A stretch of DNA of 64,000 nucleotides. Origin: Bradyrhizobium sp. CCGB01 (GTDB taxonomy: Bacteria > Pseudomonadota > Alphaproteobacteria > Rhizobiales > Xanthobacteraceae). The stretch is taken from the NCBI RefSeq assembly GCF_024199795.1, contig NZ_JANADK010000001.1, forward strand, positions 2,852,001 to 2,916,000, read 5' to 3'. The translations under genes were made by a program, and so were the position numbers. Below the pieces are notes generated by a model. That model made no database searches. It saw only the letters and a program-made list of their open reading frames with translations, and was not told where the DNA came from. Positions 36,021 to 44,228 of the stretch are shown here, piece by piece (position 1 is the first letter of the stretch; each line of letters opens with the position of its first letter).

Positions 36021-37409
36021 CTACTTCACCGCAAGCCGCAGGAAGCTCATCACGCTGCCGAGGGCGGCAAAGCCGGCCCCGAGCGCCAGAGCGACCGTGG
36101 CGCCTTCGTGGCCCGCGAGAGCAAAGCAGGCCGCCGCGAGCGCGGCGCCGGTCGTCTGTCCCGTCAGCCGCGCGGTCGCGACGATGCCGGAGGCGCTGCC
36201 GCTGCGGTGGGGCGGCGCGCTCGACATCACCGCTTTCATGTTCGGCGCCTGGAAGAAGCCAAAACCCATGCCGCAGATCACCATCCGCCAGATGATGTCG
36301 GGGATGGCAGGATTGGACGGGAGCATCGCAAGCAACGCCATGCCGAGGCCGAGCAGCACGAGGCCGACGCCGCCGAGCAGGCCGACGGCGTGTCGATCGG
36401 AGAGGCGGCCGGCAATCGGCGCCATGATGCCGACCACCAGCGGCCACGGCGTCATGAAGAAGCCGGTCTCGACCTGCGAGCGGCCCAGCACGTCCTCGAA
36501 ATAGAACGGCAGCGAGACGAAGGCGAGGCCCTGTACGGCGAAGGAGCACACGGCCGTCGCAGCCGACAGCGCGAACATCGGCCGGGCGAACAAATCGATC
36601 GGCAGCATCGGCGCCGGATGGTCGGCATGGCGGCGCGTCAGGATGAAGCCGAGCGCGAGGGCCGCGACCAGCTCGATGCCCACGACCACCGGCGACAGAT
36701 TGTGCGCGGCGCTGCCGATGCCCGTGATGAACAGGCCGAGGCAGGCAGATGCCAGGATCGCGCCGAGGAAGTCAAAGCCGTGATCGGCCCGCGGCGTCTT
36801 CGGCAGCATCGCAAAGCCGATCCCGATCGCGACGAGGCCGAACGGGATGTTGACGGCAAACAGCCAGGGCCATGGGCCGACCGCGAGAATGGCGGAGGCG
36901 ACCGAAGGGCCGAAGGTGAAGGCGGTCGCGACCACCAGCGCGTTGTGGCCGAAACCGCGGCCGAGCATCCTCCCGGGATAGACGAAGCGCACCAGCGCCG
37001 TGTTGACGCTCATGATGCCGCTTGCGCCCAGGCCTTGCAGCGTGCGCGCGACCAGCAGGCTGTCCAGCGACCACGCCACCGCGCAGAGCAGCGAGGCGAT
37101 GGTGAACAGGACGAGGCCGCCGAGATAGATGCGCTGGTGGCCGACGATCTCGCCGAGCGCGCCGAGCGGCAGCAGCGTCGCCACCAGCGCGATCTGGTAG
37201 ACGTTGACCACCCAGACCGACTGCTCCGGCGTGACATGCAGATCGGCGGCAATGGCCGGCAGCGCGATGTTGGCGATCGCGGTGTCGAGCGAGGCCATCG
37301 CCAGCGCGGTGAAGATCGCGGCGATCGCCCAGCGCCGCTGCGCGGCCGGCAGGCCGTCGGCAATGGGCTGGTCAGGCTCGCGCGCGGCGGCAGGTAACGT
37401 GATTGTCAT
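36021..37409 (-). CDS. MFS transporter, DHA2/EmrB-QacA type
   Basis: A 463-residue transporter with about 14 predicted helices, typical of DHA2 drug:proton antiporters. Motif A-like and motif C regions are present (ALGEIVGHQRIYLGGL, LGASGIMSVNTALV). An early helix contains ALAMASLDTAIANIALPAI, where the Asp is conserved in this family. It ends five bases from the convergent radical SAM gene. The start is uncertain: an upstream ATG would add 16 residues. No TetR repressor gene is adjacent. Confidence 0.85.
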   Translation of the reverse strand: MTITLPAAAREPDQPIADGLPAAQRRWAIAAIFTALAMASLDTAIANIALPAIAADLHVTPEQSVWVVNVYQIALVATLLPLGALGEIVGHQRIYLGGLVLFTIASLLCAVAWSLDSLLVARTLQGLGASGIMSVNTALVRFVYPGRMLGRGFGHNALVVATAFTFGPSVASAILAVGPWPWLFAVNIPFGLVAIGIGFAMLPKTPRADHGFDFLGAILASACLGLFITGIGSAAHNLSPVVVGIELVAALALGFILTRRHADHPAPMLPIDLFARPMFALSAATAVCSFAVQGLAFVSLPFYFEDVLGRSQVETGFFMTPWPLVVGIMAPIAGRLSDRHAVGLLGGVGLVLLGLGMALLAMLPSNPAIPDIIWRMVICGMGFGFFQAPNMKAVMSSAPPHRSGSASGIVATARLTGQTTGAALAAACFALAGHEGATVALALGAGFAALGSVMSFLRLAVK

Positions 37410-37580
37410 TGCGTTCGCGCGTTGCTCCGGCGGCGTGGCTGAGGGGGCTTTTGGCATGTACTACGCCGAGGCCGCCTGCCACAGGCATATGCTTGCATGC
37501 TGTGTATGCGCGAAGGTCAGGCGATGACGCCTCGCGCTGGCGTATGATCGCGCCAGCTGCTGCAATTTCAGGGGATCGCC

Positions 37581-38642
37581 ATGCAAATCGTCGTTCTGCC
37601 CGGTGACGGCATCGGACCGGAGATCACGACCGCGACATCGGGTGTGCTGCGCGCGGCCTCCGAACGCTTCCAGCTCAATCTGCGGCTGGAGGAGCACGCG
37701 GTCGGGCATGCGAGCCTCAAGCTATCAGGCACCACCGTGCGCCCCGAGCTGCTCGACATCGCCCGCGCCGCGGACGGCCTGATCCTGGGCCCGACCGCGA
37801 CCTTCGACTTCAAGGACGAGGCGCATGGCGAGATCAATCCGTCCAGGCATTTTCGCAAGAACCTCGACCTCTACGCCAATGTCAGGCCCGCGCGCACCTA
37901 TGCAGGGCGGCCCGGCCGGTTCGGCGAGTTCGACCTCGTCGTGGTGCGCGAGAACACCGAAGGCTTCTACGCCGACCGCAACATGGAGCAGGGCAATGGC
38001 GAGATGCTGGTCACGCCTGATGTCGCGATCTCGCTGCGCCGGATCACGCGGGCGTGCTGCGAGCGCATCGCGCACGCCGCCTGCCGTCTGGCGATGAAGC
38101 GGCGCAAGCATCTCACCATCGTGCACAAGGCCAATGTGCTCAAGATCGGCGACGGCATGTTTCTGGACATCTGCCGCGCGGCGGCGAAGGCCTATCCCGG
38201 CCTCGCAGTCGACGACATCCTGGTCGATGCCATGATGGCGCATGTCGTGCGCAACCCCGATCGCTTCGACGTGATCGTCGCCACCAACATGTTCGGCGAC
38301 ATCTTGTCCGATCTCACTGCGGAGCTTTCAGGCAGCCTCGGCCTCGGCGGCTCGCTCAATGTCGGCGACCGTTACGCCATGGCGCAGGCCGCGCACGGCT
38401 CGGCGCCCGACATCGCCGGGCAGGACGTCGCCAATCCGGTCTCGCTGATCCTCTCGACCGCGCTGCTGCTCGCCTGGCATGGCGAGAAGACCGGCGCCGT
38501 GCGCTACGAGGAGGCGGCACGTGCGATGGAGGCGGCGGTGGCGAAGGCGCTTCGCGAGGGCAGGGCGACGCGCGACGTCGGCGGCAAGCTCGGCACGATC
38601 GCAGCGGGGGCTGCGATTGCGGAGATCTTGCAGGCGGAGTGA
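37581..38642 (+). CDS. Isocitrate/isopropylmalate dehydrogenase family enzyme
   Basis: A 353-residue beta-decarboxylating dehydrogenase. It opens with LPGDGIGPEITTA and has VRENTEGFYADRN, the HKANVLKIGDGMF catalytic lysine segment, the metal-binding DAMMAHVVRNPDRFDVIVATNMFGDILSD and HGSAPDIAGQDVANP. Members use isocitrate, isopropylmalate, homoisocitrate or tartrate. The substrate loop does not let me choose, although the sequence looks closer to the tartrate/homoisocitrate-like branch than to LeuB. It is divergent from the MFS gene and not linked to leucine or TCA genes. Confidence 0.85.
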   Translation: MQIVVLPGDGIGPEITTATSGVLRAASERFQLNLRLEEHAVGHASLKLSGTTVRPELLDIARAADGLILGPTATFDFKDEAHGEINPSRHFRKNLDLYANVRPARTYAGRPGRFGEFDLVVVRENTEGFYADRNMEQGNGEMLVTPDVAISLRRITRACCERIAHAACRLAMKRRKHLTIVHKANVLKIGDGMFLDICRAAAKAYPGLAVDDILVDAMMAHVVRNPDRFDVIVATNMFGDILSDLTAELSGSLGLGGSLNVGDRYAMAQAAHGSAPDIAGQDVANPVSLILSTALLLAWHGEKTGAVRYEEAARAMEAAVAKALREGRATRDVGGKLGTIAAGAAIAEILQAE

Positions 38643-38950
38643 TGGACTCTCGCGCCTTTTTTCCTGGGCCTCAAAACAAAATGTCGAAAAACAACCCCAT
38701 GCACAGTAGAACGCCCCTTGATTGATAAGGGTTTTTCGAACCGCGTCGCGACGACATTCGCAGTCGTGATCACGTTGACCCGTCGGGCAAAACACGGGCA
38801 GGATGCTATCGTGGCAGTGATCGCGAAACGTTCGGTATGTAGGGTGGGCAAAGCGAAGCGTGCCCACCATTCGCAGTGAGGATAAAATGGTGGGCACGGC
38901 GCGCAAAGAGTGCGCCTTTGCCCACCCTACGGCACCGATCGGCTCAGCCC
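38643..38950. other. Gene-free stretch, 308 bases, partly repeat
   Basis: Between convergent genes. The right part is the 92-base palindromic repeat described separately. The left part has no recognisable ORF, RNA gene or promoter motif. Confidence 0.5.
38839..38930. repeat. 92-bp palindromic repeat, copy 1
   Basis: The ends are GTAGGGTGGGCAAAG and its inverted counterpart CTTTGCCCACCCTAC, with inner CGTGCCCACC/GGTGGGCACG. A second copy of exactly the same length lies upstream of fixN (58612-58703), differing mainly in the central loop. It is a REP/MITE-like dispersed element of Bradyrhizobium. Confidence 0.85.
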
Positions 38951-39700
38951 CTAGAACTGGTACCGCCTCAGCCCCCCATCCACCGGGATCACCGTCCCCG
39001 TGATGTATCGCGCCACCGGTGATGCCAGAAACACCGCGAGCGCCGCGAGGTCCTCGGGCTCGCCCCAATAGCCGACCGGGATCTCTTCTTCCGCAAAGCG
39101 CTCGCGATAATCCGGCGGATAGTTGCGGCGGATCTGTTCGCTCATGATGCGGCCGGGCGGGATGCAATTGATGGTGATGCCGTGCCCGCCGATCTCGCGC
39201 GACAGGCCCTTGGCCCAGGCGTGCACGGCGGCCTTGGCGGCGAAGGCGGCGTTGAGGCCTTCCGGCTCGGACTTGCCGGTGATGTTGACGATGCGGCCCC
39301 ATTTGCGTTCGATCATCTGCGGCAGAAGTGCATGTGCGATGCGGCGGTAGCTGGTGAAATTCAGCGCGATCGCCTCGTCCCATTTGCTGTCGGGCGCATC
39401 GACCGGCAGCGGGCGGCTGCCGCCGGCATTGTTGATGAGGATGTCGACATGGCCGAGCTCGCCCACGGCGAAGGCTGCGATCTTCTCCGCCGCGTCCTTG
39501 GCCATCACGTCCTGCTCGAACGGCGTGATCAGGCCGCCGCCGACTTCGTTCACAAGCTCGGCAAGCAGATCGGTGCGCCGCGCCACGCCGACGACGCGGA
39601 CGCCTTCTGCAGCGAGGCCCCTGGCGATGGCGCGGCCGATGCCGATGCTCGCTCCGGTGACGACTGCGGTTTTCGATTTGAGCCCGAGGTCCATGGTCAC
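38951..39700 (-). CDS. SDR family protein lacking the catalytic tyrosine
   Basis: A 249-residue SDR with cofactor loop VTGASIGIGRAIARG, NNAGG and the C-terminal GTVIPVDGG. At the active site the expected YxxxK reads AFAAK: the lysine is kept but the tyrosine is replaced by alanine. The serine is likewise displaced (NITGKSEPE). It therefore probably binds NAD(P) but cannot use the standard SDR mechanism. The downstream conserved PPGRIMSEQIRRNYPP suggests a distinct conserved subfamily rather than decay. The frame is intact. Confidence 0.85.
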   Translation of the reverse strand: MTMDLGLKSKTAVVTGASIGIGRAIARGLAAEGVRVVGVARRTDLLAELVNEVGGGLITPFEQDVMAKDAAEKIAAFAVGELGHVDILINNAGGSRPLPVDAPDSKWDEAIALNFTSYRRIAHALLPQMIERKWGRIVNITGKSEPEGLNAAFAAKAAVHAWAKGLSREIGGHGITINCIPPGRIMSEQIRRNYPPDYRERFAEEEIPVGYWGEPEDLAALAVFLASPVARYITGTVIPVDGGLRRYQF

Positions 39701-39837
39701 ACGCTCTCTTGTTTGTTTTTTGCGTATTGCTGTTCGTTTCCTGCCCTGTCCCTGTCAGGTGATTTGCCCGACCGGGACGAGCAGTGGTAACCAACAGCCA
39801 TCGCGAAGGAAACACGAAAAAGAAAAGGCGCCGAACG

Positions 39838-40608
39838 ATGGTCTGGGATCCGCAGCAATATCTGAAATTCTCCGGTCACCGGCTCCGGCCCGCCGTCGAC
39901 CTGTTGATGCGGATTCCGGATGTCGGCCCGCGCACCATCGCCGATCTCGGCGCCGGCGCCGGCAACGTGACAAAACTCATCAAGGAACGCTGGCCGAATG
40001 CGAGCGTGACCGGTGTCGAGGGTTCGGCCGAGATGGTTGCCGCGGGGCGGAAGGCGGCGCCGGATGTGGAATGGTCGCACGAAGACCTCGGCCATTGGCG
40101 TCCCGCGAAGCAGTATGACGTCGTCTATTCCAATGCCGCACTGCACTGGCTGCCCAATCATGCGGCACTGTTTCCGTCGGTCATGGAGAAGGTGGCGCGT
40201 GGGGGCATGCTTGCGGTGCAGATGCCGCGCAACTTCCTCGCGCCATCGCATGTGCTGATTGGCGAGACGGCGCTGAACGGTCCGTGGCGTTCAAAGGTCG
40301 AGCATCTCGTCACGCCGCCGCCGGTGCAAGGGCCAGCCTACTATCACGATCTTCTTGCTCCGATGTCGGCCAATATCGACATCTGGGAGACCGAATATCT
40401 GCAAGTGCTCGAAGGCGACAACCCCGTGAAGGAATGGACCAAGGGGACCTGGCTGACGCGCTATCTCGATATCTTGCAAGGCGACGAGAAGGCTGCGTTC
40501 GAGGCAGCCTATGGCGAACGTGTCGCAAAAGCCTATCCGAAGAATGCCGCGGGACAGACGCTGTTCCCGTTCCGGCGTCTGTTCATGGTCGCACAGCGCA
40601 AAAGCTGA
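39838..40608 (+). CDS. tam: Trans-aconitate 2-methyltransferase
   Basis: A 256-residue SAM-dependent methyltransferase, close to the length of E. coli Tam. It begins MVWDPQQYLKFSGHRLRPA, which follows Tam, and has the SAM motif IADLGAGAGNVTKLI, GVEGSAEMV and VVYSNAALHWLPNH. It methylates trans-aconitate, an inhibitory by-product of aconitase, in the cytoplasm. The start MVWDP is chosen over the longer, Lys/Arg-rich extension. It stands alone. Confidence 0.9.
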   Translation: MVWDPQQYLKFSGHRLRPAVDLLMRIPDVGPRTIADLGAGAGNVTKLIKERWPNASVTGVEGSAEMVAAGRKAAPDVEWSHEDLGHWRPAKQYDVVYSNAALHWLPNHAALFPSVMEKVARGGMLAVQMPRNFLAPSHVLIGETALNGPWRSKVEHLVTPPPVQGPAYYHDLLAPMSANIDIWETEYLQVLEGDNPVKEWTKGTWLTRYLDILQGDEKAAFEAAYGERVAKAYPKNAAGQTLFPFRRLFMVAQRKS

Positions 40609-40630
40609 TTGCACTGCCGCAATGCGACAT

Positions 40631-40660
40631 AACCGCTCGTTCCCAGGAGTGGGAGCGGTT
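40631..40660 (+). terminator. Hairpin after tam
   Basis: AACCGCTC and GAGCGGTT form an 8-bp stem with a 14-base loop about 22 bases after the stop codon. No U-tract follows. It is a possible terminator of tam. Confidence 0.5.
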
Positions 40661-40818
40661 GCCGGGTTGCGTGGACAACAACCATCAAGATAGTTTGCCT
40701 GCGGCAAATTGGGCTTAGGTCTAGTTGTTCGGGTGGCCGATTGCTGCCACTACTGGACTGCAAACCGGGCTGCAAAACAAAAAAGACCCGGTTTTAGAGG
40801 TTGTTGGGAGGTTACTTC

Positions 40819-41820
40819 ATGCGCAAGCTGCTTCTTGCGATCGCCGCCGCAGCTATTCTCGCGGCCCCTGCCGTTGCCCAGGCTCAAAGTCCAATCGTCA
40901 TCAAGTTCAGCCACGTCGTCGCCAACGACACCCCGAAGGGGAAGGGCGCGCTGAAGTTCAAGGAACTCGCCGAGAAGTACACCGACGGCAAGGTCAAGGT
41001 CGAGATCTACCCGAACTCCACGCTCTACAAGGACAAGGAGGAGATCGAGGCGCTCCAGCTCGGCTCGGTGCAGATGCTCGCGCCTTCCACCGCGAAATTC
41101 GCACCTCTAGGCATCAAGGAATTCGAGGCGCTCGACCTGCCCTGGCTGTTCAAGGACGACGCGACCTATTCCAACGCGATGAAGGGCACGGTCGGCAAGT
41201 GGCTGTTCCAGAAGCTCGAGGCCAAGGGCATCACCGGGCTCGCCTATTGGGACAATGGCTTCCACATGCTGTCCGCCAACCGCGCCTTGGTGAAGCCGAC
41301 CGATTTCCAGGGATTGAAATTCCGCATTTCGGGCTCGAAGGTCGCCGACCAGTATTTCCGCATCCTCGGCTCGATCCCGCAGATCATGGCGTTCTCGGAA
41401 GTCTACCAGGCGCTGCAGACCGGCGTGGTCGACGGCTGCGAGAACACCGCGTCCAACTATCTGACGCAGAAATTCTACGAGGTGCAGAAGGACATCACCG
41501 TGTCCTATCACGCGCATCTGCAATATGCCGTCATCGTCAACTCGAAATTCTGGAACGGGCTGCCGCCCGACATCCGCACCCAGCTCGACAAGGCGATGGC
41601 GGAGGCGACTGAATACACCAACCAGATCGCGCATCAGGAGAACGACGATGCGCTGGCCGAGATCAAGAAGACCGGCAAGACCACGCTGCATTATTTGACT
41701 GACGCCGACCGCAAGGCGTGGCAGGAAGCGATGCAGCCGACTTATAAATGGGCAAAGGGACGGGTCGGGCAGGAGGTGCTCGATCTCGTCGCCAAGGAAC
41801 TCGACGTCAAGATGAACTGA
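40819..41820 (+). CDS. dctP: TRAP transporter substrate-binding protein (DctP family)
   Basis: A 333-residue periplasmic binding protein with a signal peptide (MRKLLLAIAAAAILAAPAVAQAQ). The core IKFSHVVANDTPKGKGALKFKELAEKY and the long helix-spanning segment VDGCENTASNYLTQKFYEVQK are typical of DctP-type proteins. The conserved Arg that binds the carboxylate is expected in LKFRISGSK. It probably binds a C4-dicarboxylate or another organic acid. The start has GGGAGG upstream. A hairpin separates it from the permease gene. Confidence 0.92.
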   Translation: MRKLLLAIAAAAILAAPAVAQAQSPIVIKFSHVVANDTPKGKGALKFKELAEKYTDGKVKVEIYPNSTLYKDKEEIEALQLGSVQMLAPSTAKFAPLGIKEFEALDLPWLFKDDATYSNAMKGTVGKWLFQKLEAKGITGLAYWDNGFHMLSANRALVKPTDFQGLKFRISGSKVADQYFRILGSIPQIMAFSEVYQALQTGVVDGCENTASNYLTQKFYEVQKDITVSYHAHLQYAVIVNSKFWNGLPPDIRTQLDKAMAEATEYTNQIAHQENDDALAEIKKTGKTTLHYLTDADRKAWQEAMQPTYKWAKGRVGQEVLDLVAKELDVKMN

Positions 41821-41847
41821 CGGCCGCGTTCGCATAAGAACAACATG

Positions 41848-41878
41848 AACGGTCGGGGGTATCGCACTCCCGGCCGTT
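41848..41878 (+). terminator. Attenuator-like hairpin between dctP and dctQM
   Basis: AACGGTCGGG and CCCGGCCGTT form a 10-bp stem (one G-U pair), followed by TCGCTCTT. It lies ten bases before the permease start codon. It probably terminates part of the transcripts so that binding protein exceeds permease. Confidence 0.65.
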
Positions 41879-41888
41879 TCGCTCTTGA

Positions 41889-43949
41889 ATGACGGGCTAT
41901 TTCTGGGGGGCCAAGTTGCTGCGTGTGCTGAATCGTTTCCTCGATCATCTCGAGGAGTGGCTGATCGCGACGATGATCGCGGCCGCAACGTCGCTCATCT
42001 TCGTCGCCGTGCTGCATCGCTACGGCGCCGGGCTCTCGATCGACATCGCCAAATGGGCGGAGGCGCGCAGTCTGAGCTTCATTGCCGTCCCCGCACGCGC
42101 GGCGTTTGTCTGGCTTGCCGCGCTCGACCTGTCCTGGGCGCAAGAGCTTTGCATCTACATGTTCATCTGGATGGCGAAGTTCGGCGCGGCCTATGGCGTG
42201 CGCACGGGCATCCATGTCGGCGTCGACGTGCTCGTCAACATCCTCCCCGGCGGCTCGCGCCGCCGCGTCATCACCTTCGGTCTTTTGTGCGGCGCGCTTT
42301 TCACCGCCATCGTGGCCTATTTCGGGGCCGCGTTCGTCGGCCAGATGTGGCAGACCGGCCAGCAATCCAACGACCTCGAAGCGCCGATGTGGATGGTGTA
42401 TCTCACGATCCCGCTCGGTTCCGGCCTGATGTGCTTCCGTTTCCTGCAGGTCGCGTGGTCGTTCTACCGCACCGGCGAGCTGCCGCATCACGACATGGCG
42501 GGCGTCGAGGGCGTCGAGGCGGACCCGGTGCATCCGGCGCCGGTCACCCGCAGTCAGGTCGTCCGCGACGAGCGCAGCCCGCTCGGCTGGGTCCTGATAC
42601 TGCTGCCCATGCTGATCGTCGCCGTATGCTTTGCGCATGCGGGCCACCTCATCACGCTGCCGCAGGGCGTGCGCGTCTTCATCGTGTTCGCGCTTCTGCT
42701 TTCGTTGATGCTCACGGGAATGCCGATCTCGATCGCGCTGGGTCTCACCGTGCTCAGCTTCATGTTCACGCTGACCGACGTGCGAACGGAATCGGTGGCG
42801 CTGAAGCTGTTCACCGGCATCGAGAATTTCGAGATCATGGCGATCCCGTTCTTCATCCTCGCCGGCAACTTCCTGACCCATGGCGGCGTCGCGCGCCGCA
42901 TGATCAATTTCGCGACCGCGCTGGTCGGCCATTGGTACGGCGGTCTCGCCCTGTCGGGCGTGGTCGCCTGCGCGCTGTTTGCCGCGATCTCCGGCTCGTC
43001 GCCGGCGACCGTGGTGGCGATCGGCTCGGTGATCCTGCCCGCCATGATCGCGCAGGGATTCCCGAGACGGTTCGGTGCGGGCGTGATCACGACCTCCGGC
43101 TCGCTCGGCATTCTCATTCCGCCGTCGATCCCGATGGTTCTCTACGCGGTCTCCACCAACACCTCGGTCGGCAAGCTCTTCATCGCCGGCATCGTGCCGG
43201 GAATGGTGCTCGCATTCCTGCTCGGTGCGACGACCTTCTATCGCGCCTGGCGTAACGACTATCCGCGGATGCCGAAGGCCACGTTCATGGAGCGCTTCGA
43301 TGCGTTCCGCAAGTCGATCTGGGGCATCCTGCTGATCGTGATCGTGATCGGCGGCATCTACACCGGCTTGTTCACGCCGACGGAAGCCGCGGCCGTCAGC
43401 GCGGTCTACGCCTTCATCGTTGCGGTGTTCATCTACAAGGATTTGAAGCTGCGGGACGTGCCGCGGGTGTTGCTGTCGTCGGCGAATCTTTCGGCGATGC
43501 TGCTCTACATCATCACCAACGCCGTGCTGTTCTCGTTCCTGATGACCTACGAGAACGTGCCGCAGGCGCTGGCGCAATGGATGATCGACCAGGGCTTGGG
43601 GTGGATCGGCTTCCTGCTGGTCGTCAACCTGCTGCTGCTGCTGGCGGGCAACGTGATGGAGCCGTCTTCGATCATTCTGATCATGGCGCCGATCCTGTTT
43701 CCGGTCGCGGTCAAGCTCGGCATCGACCCCATTCATTTCGGCATCCTGATGACGGTCAACATGGAGGTCGGCCTGTGCCATCCGCCGGTCGGGCTCAACC
43801 TCTACGTCGCATCAGGCATCGCCAAGATGGGCATTACCGAGCTCACGGTCGCGGTGTGGCCCTGGCTGTTGACGATGCTGGCCTTCCTCGTGGTCGTGAC
43901 CTATTGGCCGGGCCTGTCGTTGTGGCTGCCGAGACTGTTGGGGATGTAG
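41889..43949 (+). CDS. dctQM: TRAP transporter fused small and large permease (DctQM)
   Basis: A 686-residue membrane protein joining both TRAP permease subunits. Residues 1 to about 200 form the four-helix DctQ part, with WAQELCIYMFIWMAKFGAAYG. A hydrophilic linker (about 205-230) follows, then the twelve-helix DctM part, which starts near LTGMPISIALGL and includes GSLGILIPPSIPMVLYAV and NMEVGLCHPPVGLNLYV. TRAP systems use the sodium or proton gradient, not ATP. Fusions of the two permeases are known in other TRAP operons. Confidence 0.92.
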   Translation: MTGYFWGAKLLRVLNRFLDHLEEWLIATMIAAATSLIFVAVLHRYGAGLSIDIAKWAEARSLSFIAVPARAAFVWLAALDLSWAQELCIYMFIWMAKFGAAYGVRTGIHVGVDVLVNILPGGSRRRVITFGLLCGALFTAIVAYFGAAFVGQMWQTGQQSNDLEAPMWMVYLTIPLGSGLMCFRFLQVAWSFYRTGELPHHDMAGVEGVEADPVHPAPVTRSQVVRDERSPLGWVLILLPMLIVAVCFAHAGHLITLPQGVRVFIVFALLLSLMLTGMPISIALGLTVLSFMFTLTDVRTESVALKLFTGIENFEIMAIPFFILAGNFLTHGGVARRMINFATALVGHWYGGLALSGVVACALFAAISGSSPATVVAIGSVILPAMIAQGFPRRFGAGVITTSGSLGILIPPSIPMVLYAVSTNTSVGKLFIAGIVPGMVLAFLLGATTFYRAWRNDYPRMPKATFMERFDAFRKSIWGILLIVIVIGGIYTGLFTPTEAAAVSAVYAFIVAVFIYKDLKLRDVPRVLLSSANLSAMLLYIITNAVLFSFLMTYENVPQALAQWMIDQGLGWIGFLLVVNLLLLLAGNVMEPSSIILIMAPILFPVAVKLGIDPIHFGILMTVNMEVGLCHPPVGLNLYVASGIAKMGITELTVAVWPWLLTMLAFLVVVTYWPGLSLWLPRLLGM

Positions 43950-43982
43950 TCGTGTTTGCTAGGCAGCGGCGAATGCGGTGAC

Positions 43983-44127
43983 ACCCTCTCCCCCTGTGGG
44001 AGAGGGTGGCCCGCCGCATAGCGGCGAGGCGGGTGAGGGGTTTCTCTCCTCACGAACAACCATTGCGAATGGGAAAGAACCCCTCATCCGGCGCTTCGCG
44101 CCACCTTCTCCCACAAGGGGAGAAGGA
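43983..44127. repeat. Composite palindromic repeat
   Basis: About 145 bases made of short hairpins: CCCTCTCCC/GGGAGAGGG, CCGCCGC/GCGGCG and CCTTCTCCC/GGGAGAAGG. It is a common Bradyrhizobium intergenic element and lies between two genes on the same strand. Confidence 0.65.
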
Positions 44128-44228
44128 AGAGTGCACTGTCCTTGCCTCGCTGCTTTAGCCTCCGCCAGCGATGGCAATCGACCGCGAGATGCGGTTAGAT
44201 GCGCGCAACGAGCCGGGAGGAGACAAGC

